Shown: positions 55,401-62,600 of the stretch, piece by piece | Layout of the letters: the number at the start of each line of letters is the position of its first letter | Position numbering within the stretch: position 1 is the first letter of the stretch | DNA from: Flavobacterium gyeonganense | Lineage (GTDB): Bacteria > Bacteroidota > Bacteroidia > Flavobacteriales > Flavobacteriaceae | DNA: 64,000 nt | Reading direction: 5' to 3' | Assembly: GCF_029625295.1 (NCBI RefSeq) | Contig: NZ_CP121112.1 | Span: forward strand, 4,588,001 to 4,652,000 | The notes under the pieces: generated by a model | Database searches by the model: none | The model's input: only the letters and a program-made list of their open reading frames with translations | Told to the model about the DNA's origin: nothing | Translations under genes and position numbers: made by a program

Positions 55401-55711
55401 CTTACTGTGACAGTTCCTATTAAAGTTCCTGTTGATGAATCTAATCGCAGCTCAATCGTTCCTCCGGTTGCTCCGGCTGCTGCGATATTAAAACTGCTGT
55501 CGTATTGATTAAATACATGTCCGGTGAAACTAATCCAGGTATTGTTTTTAATATATCCAACATTTTTTCCTCCGGAGAGCGCGGCATTATTTTCTGCTTT
55601 TGCTCCTGAAGCTGTATTAAATGCTTCTGCTTCAATTTTTTGAATGGTTTGCGAAAATCCCATTACTGAAAAGAGCAGCAGTAACAAGAACATAAAGTAT
55701 TGTTTTTTCAT
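52496..55711 (-). CDS. Multidomain CE8 pectin methylesterase with T9SS tail
   Basis: 1,071 residues from ATG 55711; an upstream in-frame ATG at 55783 would put 24 odd residues before the signal peptide MKKQYFMFLLLLLFSVMGFSQ and is rejected. Order: CBM6-like domain, InlB-like repeats (FGYNFVRWTDGNG, then IKFNNWSDGSTAL), a beta-sandwich (about 310-500), a bacterial Ig-like domain (about 505-600), the CE8 beta-helix (about 610-930; IEGDVDFICGGGTHWF with catalytic Asp, YYLGRPWQNAPRAVY), a fibronectin-like stretch and a T9SS sorting domain. Removes methyl esters from pectin, preparing it for PL1 and GH28. Confidence 0.9.
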   Translation of the reverse strand: MKKQYFMFLLLLLFSVMGFSQTIQKIEAEAFNTASGAKAENNAALSGGKNVGYIKNNTWISFTGHVFNQYDSSFNIAAAGATGGTIELRLDSSTGTLIGTVTVSGSTGFSDYKKFSTGITPTTGTHDLYLVFKHPTNTGYLFNLDYLEKVTTIPGAITYTLATNVSPAASGTVSSNPGGANFVDGTAVTVTANKNFGYNFVRWTDGNGNPVSTSNPYTFTITSNTTLIAEYAAVTTYTLNVNVTGAFGLGEYTVSPAGKDGAFSVYETGTNVTITAVENDIIKFNNWSDGSTALSTSVAMTQNRTITGTYDNATFIAGWTFKNDQYANPRIAELFSKVENKPELSAYNVTDNVFAPNVRLQNRGGKNGFCVWNTVRGDFFYFMTSFSTVGYKNINVSSGLIGYYYGCDEWTFQYSLDGLTFQNISGLTTINTSSVTPIGGILPAEAEGKEKIYLRWFPNVNGPKHGSATDVTATVLSNVMIKAEEVLVSDVIAPVLLSSLPANASTTAGASGNIILNYDEKVKLGTGLATLNGKNLTAEFVNKTVKFSYFGLDYNTQYTFSIPAGLVTDVSGNNAAAVSLSFKTMEKPVPAKRVFNLIVDANATTDQIASGKYVKTIAEAFTAAPSNSSTRFLVLITNGTYNLGGDGTNPQGIVLQLPSGKNNVSLIAQSKDKVILQGNPGWGIKNAVLSIEANDLYMENVTIEHKDGIVTAGQRPALNPAGDRNVYNGIKLRSRQDTQVTGGNRSFYYKSTIEGDVDFICGGGTHWFEECKLVSGGGYIVAPNHTADVQYGYIFNNNTIIATTSYYLGRPWQNAPRAVYLNTTMVNEPNTLGWASMGTLPALFAEYNSINGSGIAVNTSNRTNTFTVSGIAQTGNYNPILTKAQADEYTIENVLSGTDKWDPRLVVEQISAPANLLNLGNNTFKWDDNQYAICYVISRDGKVLAITTDATYKDTTAIGGNHVYTVQAISEYGGLSAISTFGTLGLGANNKPKEVSAYPIPTNNIVNLTLPEGIGSVNYEVYSILGQKVKQGVFIANTSQSIDLSRLTSGVYLINIKNTEGTVYKVKVIKN

Positions 55712-55840
55712 TTGTGGTTTGGTTTTAGTTAGTAAGTTATTTTTTCCTGCTCCGATTTTAATTTCGGAGAAAGGTTCATTCATAATTTAATTCATTAGAT
55801 TTAATTAGTTTGATAGTGATATAATTTCCTCAGTTCGAGT

Positions 55841-55862
55841 AATCCCGCCCAAAAGCGGGATT
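55841..55862. terminator. GC-rich hairpin between GH28 and CE8 genes
   Basis: Perfect 8-bp stem AATCCCGC/GCGGGATT (55841-55848 with 55855-55862). There is no T-run on the minus strand, so it may be an RNA-stabilising hairpin rather than a full terminator. It lies in a 308-base spacer with no gene. Confidence 0.45.
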
Positions 55863-56019
55863 GTATCAGGAACAGTAAACTATCAAAACGTTTCCCGGTA
55901 CATTTTTTCTTCTATTTCGATTACAGAAGAAGACTCGAATTGATTTTTTAAATATTTTTATTATAAACCTGAGCTTGGGACTAATCATTAGGGACTATTT
56001 ACTAAGGACTAATCACTAA

Positions 56020-57714
56020 TTACTCAATAAGTTTTACCTCGTCCTTAATCGATTCCAGCACTTTTATATCTTCATCAAAAGCCATTTTTTGACCGTTCTT
56101 CTTCAATGATATTTCTCTTGTGGAAGTACCCCCAACCCAAAAAAGCTGATTTTCTCCTGCTGATTTAAAACTTCCGACGTTTATATTCTGGCTATTTGAA
56201 AGACTGATTGCTATACCCGGTTTATCCAGTCTTAGATCAATATTTTCAAAATCAATTTTGCTTCCATAATTTATTTGGATACCAGCTTCTGCTCGAATAA
56301 CCATGTTTTTAAATTGAAGGTTTTCAACAGGCATTTCCGGGATTCCCATAATTTTCAAAGCTTGTTTCGCTCCGCTTACATAAATATTTTTGAAATACAT
56401 GTTTTTAAAGGAAGGAGTTTCTTCTGAAACCGCCATTTTTTCAACCGTGATTTCGCCTGTTTCCGGATCTTCATCAATTGCTTTTCCAAAATAATAAAGG
56501 TTGAAATTGATGGCATCTGTCGGGATATTGTTCATTTTTATATCTTCCATCCAAATGTTTTCAACCGCACCCCCACGACCTCTAACCGATTTAAATCGCA
56601 GGCCACAATCGGTACCGTTAAACGTTAGGTTCTTCACAAATATATTTTTAACACCTCCCGACATTTCGCTTCCAATTACAAAGCCGCCATGCGCATGATA
56701 GACTACACAATCTGTAATTACGAATAACTCCGTTGGTTTTCCACGATCCCTGCCTTCTTTATCTTTACCTGATTTTATACAGATTGCGTCATCACCCACA
56801 TCAAAACGACAGTTGGTTACCTTACCGATTCTGCAGGATTCTAAATCAAGTCCGTCCCCGTTTTGAGAATACCACGGATTACGAATAGTTAGATTGCTCA
56901 ACGTAACATGCTCACACATTAAGGGATTAACATTCCAAGCTGGGGAGTTCTGAAAAGTAACACCATCCAACAACAGTTTTTTACAATTCACAAGACTCAC
57001 CATTACCGGGCGAAGTGCCTCCTTGTAAGGTTCCATATTTTCAACAGTGGCCCTTTTAGGAAGTTTATCTTTTTCTTCGTTGCCAATATAAGCTCCTTCT
57101 GAAGGGTACCAAATTTTACGGTCTTTAGATAATACGCCTCCGGATTTGACAAGTTCACTCCATTGTCCCGCTGTCATTTTGCCGATTTTAACCGGACGCC
57201 ATGCCGAACCATTTCCATCAAAAATTCCTTCTCCTGTAATGGCTATATTTTCTAAACCAACTCCCATAATTGGAGATTCACAGCGAATCACCTTATTTCC
57301 TTCAAAATAGGATTCGATCAGTTTGTATTGTTTCACATCGCTTGTAAAAGAAATAAAAGCACCATTTTTGGTATGAAGATTTACATTGCTTTGCATCTTT
57401 ATCGGACCAGTTGTCCACATCCCTGAAGGAATTACAACCACACCTCCACCCGATTTTGAGCATTTGTTGATGGCATCATTAATCGCTTTTGTACAAAGTT
57501 GTTCCGTATTGGGTACAGCTCCGAAATCAACAATATTCAAAGTGTCTTTTTTAAACTTTGGAAGCTGCACTTCCGGCATATCAAAAGGGAGTTTGCTTTC
57601 TGTTGAAACCTTGTTTTTTTGTTTGGATTTGTTTTGAGCAATAACCTTGTTCCCTGACAAAATAAGGGAACATATTACTAATCCGATAATGGAAACTTCT
57701 TTAATTTTTATCAT
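56020..57714 (-). CDS. GH28 polygalacturonase-type hydrolase
   Basis: 564 residues with signal peptide (ends VIAQNKS). Parallel beta-helix with all GH28 active-site motifs: SQNGDGLDLESC (general acid region), VGDDAICIKSG (paired Asp), HAHGGFVIGSEM (His) and LRFKSVRGRGG (substrate-binding Arg/Lys). The N-terminal block FGAVPNTEQLCTKAINDAI is typical. Hydrolyses galacturonan or rhamnogalacturonan linkages, most likely in the periplasm because no T9SS tail is present. Stand-alone spacing of about 180 nt from GH105. Confidence 0.9.
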   Translation of the reverse strand: MIKIKEVSIIGLVICSLILSGNKVIAQNKSKQKNKVSTESKLPFDMPEVQLPKFKKDTLNIVDFGAVPNTEQLCTKAINDAINKCSKSGGGVVVIPSGMWTTGPIKMQSNVNLHTKNGAFISFTSDVKQYKLIESYFEGNKVIRCESPIMGVGLENIAITGEGIFDGNGSAWRPVKIGKMTAGQWSELVKSGGVLSKDRKIWYPSEGAYIGNEEKDKLPKRATVENMEPYKEALRPVMVSLVNCKKLLLDGVTFQNSPAWNVNPLMCEHVTLSNLTIRNPWYSQNGDGLDLESCRIGKVTNCRFDVGDDAICIKSGKDKEGRDRGKPTELFVITDCVVYHAHGGFVIGSEMSGGVKNIFVKNLTFNGTDCGLRFKSVRGRGGAVENIWMEDIKMNNIPTDAINFNLYYFGKAIDEDPETGEITVEKMAVSEETPSFKNMYFKNIYVSGAKQALKIMGIPEMPVENLQFKNMVIRAEAGIQINYGSKIDFENIDLRLDKPGIAISLSNSQNINVGSFKSAGENQLFWVGGTSTREISLKKNGQKMAFDEDIKVLESIKDEVKLIE

Positions 57715-57784
57715 AATTAATTTTTATGTTTTAATCGCTGCTATAATTTTTTGAAGCAGAAAAATCGGGTATTTTCAGCCGGTA

Positions 57785-57856
57785 TAGTCCCGCTATTAGT
57801 TGCAATCTTGTAAGCCGAACCCCGGCTCACAAGGATTTCCACTGCTATCGGGGCTA
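57785..57856. repeat. Palindromic REP-like intergenic element
   Basis: Outer 8-bp stem (57785-57792 with 57849-57856, one G-T pair) encloses a long inner hairpin (57804-57817 with 57823-57837, one mismatch and one bulge). GC content is well above the surroundings. The pattern matches a dispersed hairpin element I recall from Flavobacterium genomes; only one copy is in this window. Confidence 0.5.
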
Positions 57857-57896
57857 GATGGAGATATTTTGTTTTTTCTGTCGGTGACAATTCAAA

Positions 57897-59117
57897 TTAT
57901 TTTTTGTCCAAAATCTTTTGCAATTCAATACCCGCCATAATAAATGGACCGACTGCCTTAGCATCATCATCCCTGATAGGTTCTGAAATATAATATTCAA
58001 ATGAACCATCACGATCTTTAGGATTTTTCCCTCCTAATCCGGCAACGGCACAGCATTTTGTAATCGAAATAGTGCCGTCTGCATTTTCTTTTATAAACTG
58101 TTTCTGGATTCCGTTAAAACCAATTCTAGCCGATTTCAGAAACTTTGGACCTACATATCCTTTTCTATATGCTTTGGCAAAAGAATATACAAACATCGTC
58201 GAACAGGTTGATTCCAGATAATTGCCTTTGCGACCAGGCTCATCCATTACCTGCCACCAAACTCCTGAATTCTTTTCCTGAGCACTTCGGACAGCTGTAA
58301 ATACTTTTTGCACTATTTTTATTAACTCTTTTCTCTTTGGATGGTGTGTTGGAACGAAATCTAAAATATCCACCAAAGCCATGCAATACCAGCCCTGAGC
58401 CCTTCCCCAAATGTGAGAGGAACGTCCGGTTTCTTTATTTGCCCAGAATTGCGCTTTCTTCTCATCATAACCATGAAAATTCAGTCCGGTTTTTGAATCA
58501 AAGGTGTGTTTTTGAATCAGTTCTGCCTGCAAAATGGCATCATCAATGGACTTCGGAACATTAAAAACGTCTCCATATTCTGCAGAAAAAGGATCTGCCA
58601 TATACACACCGTCCAGCCACATTTGCCACGGATAACTTTTCTTGTGCCAATAACCGCCATCCGAGTTTCTTGGGTGGCCTTCCATTTGTTTATGGAGTGT
58701 ATCCATTGCTCTTTTATAGCGCTCCTCACCCGTTTTCTTATAAATCTCGAAAAGTATTTTTCCTGAGTTTATTAAATCAAGACTGTACTTTTCCAGTTCA
58801 TAACCTCCCAATATCTTTCCTTCCTTATCAATCAGCTGATCAGCATAGGAAAGCCCGTAATCCCAGTACTTTTGCTCTTTGGTATAATCATACAGCTTCT
58901 GATTCGCAAGCGTTACTAATCCATTTGTATAATTCCATTTAGGAAACTTTACGCCATCAAGGAATACCGGATTTGGAGTACGCTTTTGATCGGAATCTGC
59001 CATTTTCTTTGCCCATTCAATCGGTGTAATTTGATTATTATTTTGTTTTAATTGTCCAAATGAAGTCAAATGGCAAACAACTGATAAAAGCACACAATAT
59101 TTGATTTTACGTATCAT
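57897..59117 (-). CDS. GH105 unsaturated rhamnogalacturonyl/galacturonyl hydrolase
   Basis: 406 residues with signal peptide (CVLLSVVCHLTSFGQ). An (alpha/alpha)6 barrel with GH105 blocks: WLDGVYMADPFSAEYG (substrate Asp), GRSSHIWGRAQGWYCMALV and STCSTMFVYSFAKA. It removes the unsaturated uronic acid that PL1-type lyases leave at the non-reducing end. Starts 4 nt after the GH43 gene, so both are in one transcript. Confidence 0.9.
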   Translation of the reverse strand: MIRKIKYCVLLSVVCHLTSFGQLKQNNNQITPIEWAKKMADSDQKRTPNPVFLDGVKFPKWNYTNGLVTLANQKLYDYTKEQKYWDYGLSYADQLIDKEGKILGGYELEKYSLDLINSGKILFEIYKKTGEERYKRAMDTLHKQMEGHPRNSDGGYWHKKSYPWQMWLDGVYMADPFSAEYGDVFNVPKSIDDAILQAELIQKHTFDSKTGLNFHGYDEKKAQFWANKETGRSSHIWGRAQGWYCMALVDILDFVPTHHPKRKELIKIVQKVFTAVRSAQEKNSGVWWQVMDEPGRKGNYLESTCSTMFVYSFAKAYRKGYVGPKFLKSARIGFNGIQKQFIKENADGTISITKCCAVAGLGGKNPKDRDGSFEYYISEPIRDDDAKAVGPFIMAGIELQKILDKK

Positions 59118-59121
59118 ATTT

Positions 59122-60768
59122 TTAATTTTCTTCTACTCTAAACCAATCATAATCTGCATAACTGCTGTCACTAATCAGTTTCGTTCCTGTTGCAAAAAGT
59201 CCAATTTTTGCTCCTACCCAACGTCCTGCGCTTGGTTTGAAAGATTTCCCAAACTCTTTGAATTTTTTGCCGTCGGTACTGTAATAAAAAGTGACTTTAC
59301 CATCATAAGGCTCTATGTTTTGCACCATTTGAACTTTGGCACGGAAAAACACATTTTTTTGATCAATAGGAATAGAAGTTATTTCTGTCTCGATATCTTT
59401 AGAAGTCCTGGCGTTTTTCATCTGGCGCTCTACCAACTTTAATTTTCCATCCTTGTCCTGTTCGATAGCGATATAGGAATAATCTTCACCAAACACTATT
59501 AAACCTGTTCCGGATTCTTTTGCATCGGGATTGTTTTCGAAACTAAGTTTTGCTGTAGCAGTAAAATTGGCACCCGGAAATTTTTGCAATAACAAATTCG
59601 GCATCATCCACATTGATTTTATATTCTCATTGCGTGGAATACAGTTAAGGCGCATAAATCCTAAATTAGCAGAAGACCATCCCCATTGCTGACCAGGGTT
59701 TTGATTAGCCTGCCATTGCCATTGCAATCCCAATTGATGACTGTTGAACTCATCAGAAGTAACCAATGGAGTCGCAGGATAATTTTTACCAACATTTGGT
59801 TTTGTATATTCCATAACGGGTTCTCCGATACCATCATTGTTGCTGTCTTTTCCCATCACTGGCCAGCCCTCTTTCCAGGTAACAGGCTGAAGATTCACAA
59901 CTCGCCCATAAGCCCAACGATCCTGAAAGTGTATAAACCATCCGTCTCCGTTTGGTGTTTCAATATATCCACCCTGATGTGGTCCGTTCATTTTTGTATC
60001 ACCCTGATGCAAAACAATTTTTGACTCATAAGGCCCCCAAACATTTTTAGAACGCATAGCCAATTGCCATCCCGGTTTTACACCTCCGGCAGGAGCCATA
60101 ACCCAGTAATAGCCATCTTTCTTGTACATTTTAGAACCTTCTACAGTGGTATGACCATTATGTCCGTCAAAGACCATCGCCGGATTACCAATTAATCTGG
60201 TACCATCTGGCGTAAGTTCTGACAACATTAAAACGGTTTTTACAGCAGCACGGCTTCCTGCAAATGCATAAGACAGATACGCTTTTCCATCCTCATCCCA
60301 AAACGGACAGGTATCAATGATTCCTTTTGCTTCTTTTACCAATACCGGCTCTTCCCAAACACCGGCAGGGTCTTTAGTTTTGACCATGTAGATTCCAAAA
60401 TCAGGATCACCCCAGTAAATATAATATTCACCATTATGATAGCGAATTGATGGAGCCCAGACACCATCTCCGTGACGAACAGTTTGATAATGTTCTACAG
60501 GAAATTGATTTTGTAATGCATATCCAATTAATTCCCAGTTTACCAGATCATTTGAATGAAGAACAGGAAGTCCCGGAGAACTGTTGAAACTGGAAGCGGT
60601 CATATAATAACCATCTTTCCCCGCACATACATCCGGATCTGAATAATCCACATGTAAAATAGGGTTCTTGTACTTTCCGTTTCCTAAGTCACCATTCCAT
60701 CCCTGAGCATTTGCTCCTAATCCATAAACTGTCAAACCAATGGACAGTACTAATTGTTTTAATTTCAT
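59122..60768 (-). CDS. GH43-family glycosidase (arabinofuranosidase/xylosidase type)
   Basis: 548 residues with signal peptide (VLSIGLTVYGLGANAQ). Five-bladed propeller: NPILHVDYSDPDVCAGKDGY (catalytic base Asp), IIDTCPFWDEDGKAYL (pKa-modulating Asp) and HTTVEGSKMYKKDGYYW (acid Glu). The C-terminal concanavalin-like domain (about 340-548) is the usual beta-xylosidase companion. Likely trims arabinose or xylose side chains of pectin. The second transcribed enzyme of the cluster, after the SusD-DUF4957 segment. Confidence 0.88.
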   Translation of the reverse strand: MKLKQLVLSIGLTVYGLGANAQGWNGDLGNGKYKNPILHVDYSDPDVCAGKDGYYMTASSFNSSPGLPVLHSNDLVNWELIGYALQNQFPVEHYQTVRHGDGVWAPSIRYHNGEYYIYWGDPDFGIYMVKTKDPAGVWEEPVLVKEAKGIIDTCPFWDEDGKAYLSYAFAGSRAAVKTVLMLSELTPDGTRLIGNPAMVFDGHNGHTTVEGSKMYKKDGYYWVMAPAGGVKPGWQLAMRSKNVWGPYESKIVLHQGDTKMNGPHQGGYIETPNGDGWFIHFQDRWAYGRVVNLQPVTWKEGWPVMGKDSNNDGIGEPVMEYTKPNVGKNYPATPLVTSDEFNSHQLGLQWQWQANQNPGQQWGWSSANLGFMRLNCIPRNENIKSMWMMPNLLLQKFPGANFTATAKLSFENNPDAKESGTGLIVFGEDYSYIAIEQDKDGKLKLVERQMKNARTSKDIETEITSIPIDQKNVFFRAKVQMVQNIEPYDGKVTFYYSTDGKKFKEFGKSFKPSAGRWVGAKIGLFATGTKLISDSSYADYDWFRVEEN

Positions 60769-60880
60769 TTTAAATAGATTTAATCATCATGTTTTTACTA
60801 AAAAACATTTATATAAGAGGCACTGATTGTCTGCAAACTCATTGTATGGAGTATCAGCATTAGAAAAAACATGGTAGGAA

Positions 60881-60909
60881 AAGAAGTATCCGGGGTTGGG
60901 ATACTTCTT
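60881..60909. terminator. Strong intrinsic terminator
   Basis: Perfect 11-bp stem (60881-60891 with 60899-60909), 7-nt loop, followed on the plus strand by seven T and on the minus strand by AT-rich sequence. It separates the SusCD-DUF4957 unit from the GH43-GH105 unit. Confidence 0.75.
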
Positions 60910-60938
60910 TTTTTAACTAAACAATTAACCAGCAGGAA

Positions 60939-62588
60939 TTAAGGAAGCCATCTAAGATCGCCTACTTTGTTTATAACAATTGGAGAGTTTGGATCTTTAA
61001 TTGTTAAATCTCCTGCTTTTGGATTTACGAACAAGTCCTGTGCACTTATTCCTAATGCAGTGCCCTGAATAGCCGCAGGTCCCAGCAGATAATTTGTAGT
61101 GGTATAGTTATTACTGAAAGAAGTTGTACTGCCTGCAGCAATTGCCTGAATTAGTTTACCACTGGCAGAAGCTAATAATACATTCTTGAAAACTAACGTA
61201 GACCCTACAGCTGCCGGGATATTAATCAAGGAACGGTTATAAGCATAATCATAAATCGTTACATTACTGTATTCTAAATAAATTGGATAAGTAGATGTAC
61301 CATAATCAAACAAGTTTTTAAAGTTGTAGGTATTATTGGTTGTTCCATAATAATCTCTCATAAAAGTACAGTTATTAAAAACTGCTCTTTTGAAGTTGTC
61401 TGCTCCTGCTGAACCCAGAACAAAGGTTCCATAGGTTCCGGAATGACCACCAACTTCATCCAAAGTACAATAGGTCATCTCAAAGTTCCCTACTTCTTTA
61501 TATTTTCCACTTCCCTGATGTCTCCAGAAACCACGTTTGAAATTATTAAACACACAATTGTAGAATGTAATTTCCCCAATCGTCCATGAAGTTCCACTAT
61601 TAAAGAAATAACTGGCATCAATGGTCTGATAAAAACGAATGTTTTCAAATGCTAATGAGGTCAAAAAGGATCCTTCTGTAATATTCCAGTTTCCATTCAT
61701 TTCAATTTGAGGCATTGCTCCCTGTGTACCTCCCGTAAGTTTAAAACCTTTTGAAATAGTAAATGGGGTAATCTTGAATAACGAACCTGCTTCGAGAAAA
61801 TATTCAGTTCCTTCCGGAATTGTAGCATCAGTATTGTTTTTTTTCAGCAATGCATCTAAATCATCCCCTTTCATCACCAAAATTTGTCCTGCTGATGGTC
61901 CTGCCGAACGAAAATTTACCTGATTGTATGGTCTATCATAAATACGTGGCTTATTATTGTCATAAACATTTACAGTGTAGGCTGTACTTTTTTCCAGACC
62001 TTCAATTTTAGCTTGTCCATTCGCTTTTTCTGCATCTGTTAGTTTGCGTCCGATAGCCGGAATTTCCTTAGACTGAGCTGGTGCCACAGAAATACTATCA
62101 ACCGGATTTGCTGCATCTACTGTCCAGTTTACGGTTACTTCAGTTTCAGTTATATTTACTTTCTCTACAGGTTTCAATATTTGGGCATATGCCGGACGAT
62201 CTTCTGTCAAAGCATTTGTGTAAGCCCATTGAGAATTGAATTTAGCATTTTCGCTATTCGCACGAACCCTAATATAAAATTGCGTTTTATACGGAATATC
62301 GTCCATCAAAATTTGTGTATCTGTAATCGTATACGATTTGAACAAACTGGAATAGTAATTGTCTAAGTGTAATTCTACCGTATAGGAAACAGCATCATTT
62401 ACTTTGTACCATACTACAGCAATAGAATTACTTTTAACCACAGGCGCGGTAAGCACAAACTTAGGCTGAAACAAATCCCCAACCTTTGCATAAGCAAATT
62501 CGTCTTGCTGGCAAGAGTTTAACATTCCTCCAAGCAAAATCATGCTGAAGAATGATAAAATATAAATTGCTCTTTTTGAATTTTTCAT
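60939..62588 (-). CDS. DUF4957/DUF5123-type surface lipoprotein of the pectin PUL
   Basis: 549 residues; lipoprotein signal ILLGGMLNSCQQDEF. Two fibronectin-III-like modules (about 40-235, with VVWYKVNDAVSYTVEL) precede a right-handed beta-helix-like domain (about 245-549) built of short strand/Asn turns (IEMNGNWNITEG, FENIRFYQ, YNCVFNNFKRG). This is the DUF4957-DUF5123 arrangement found next to SusCD in pectin loci; it probably binds pectin at the surface. No catalytic residues identified. 12 nt after SusD, followed by a terminator. Confidence 0.8.
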   Translation of the reverse strand: MKNSKRAIYILSFFSMILLGGMLNSCQQDEFAYAKVGDLFQPKFVLTAPVVKSNSIAVVWYKVNDAVSYTVELHLDNYYSSLFKSYTITDTQILMDDIPYKTQFYIRVRANSENAKFNSQWAYTNALTEDRPAYAQILKPVEKVNITETEVTVNWTVDAANPVDSISVAPAQSKEIPAIGRKLTDAEKANGQAKIEGLEKSTAYTVNVYDNNKPRIYDRPYNQVNFRSAGPSAGQILVMKGDDLDALLKKNNTDATIPEGTEYFLEAGSLFKITPFTISKGFKLTGGTQGAMPQIEMNGNWNITEGSFLTSLAFENIRFYQTIDASYFFNSGTSWTIGEITFYNCVFNNFKRGFWRHQGSGKYKEVGNFEMTYCTLDEVGGHSGTYGTFVLGSAGADNFKRAVFNNCTFMRDYYGTTNNTYNFKNLFDYGTSTYPIYLEYSNVTIYDYAYNRSLINIPAAVGSTLVFKNVLLASASGKLIQAIAAGSTTSFSNNYTTTNYLLGPAAIQGTALGISAQDLFVNPKAGDLTIKDPNSPIVINKVGDLRWLP

Positions 62589-62600
62589 AAATTAATTCAA

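Noticed and set aside
55712..55783. Upstream start for the CE8 gene
   Set aside because: It would place 24 charged residues before a well-formed signal peptide that matches the sister PL1 gene.
57800..57860. tRNA-like or tmRNA-like gene
   Set aside because: There is one nested hairpin only; no cloverleaf, no anticodon arm, no CCA or T-loop signature.
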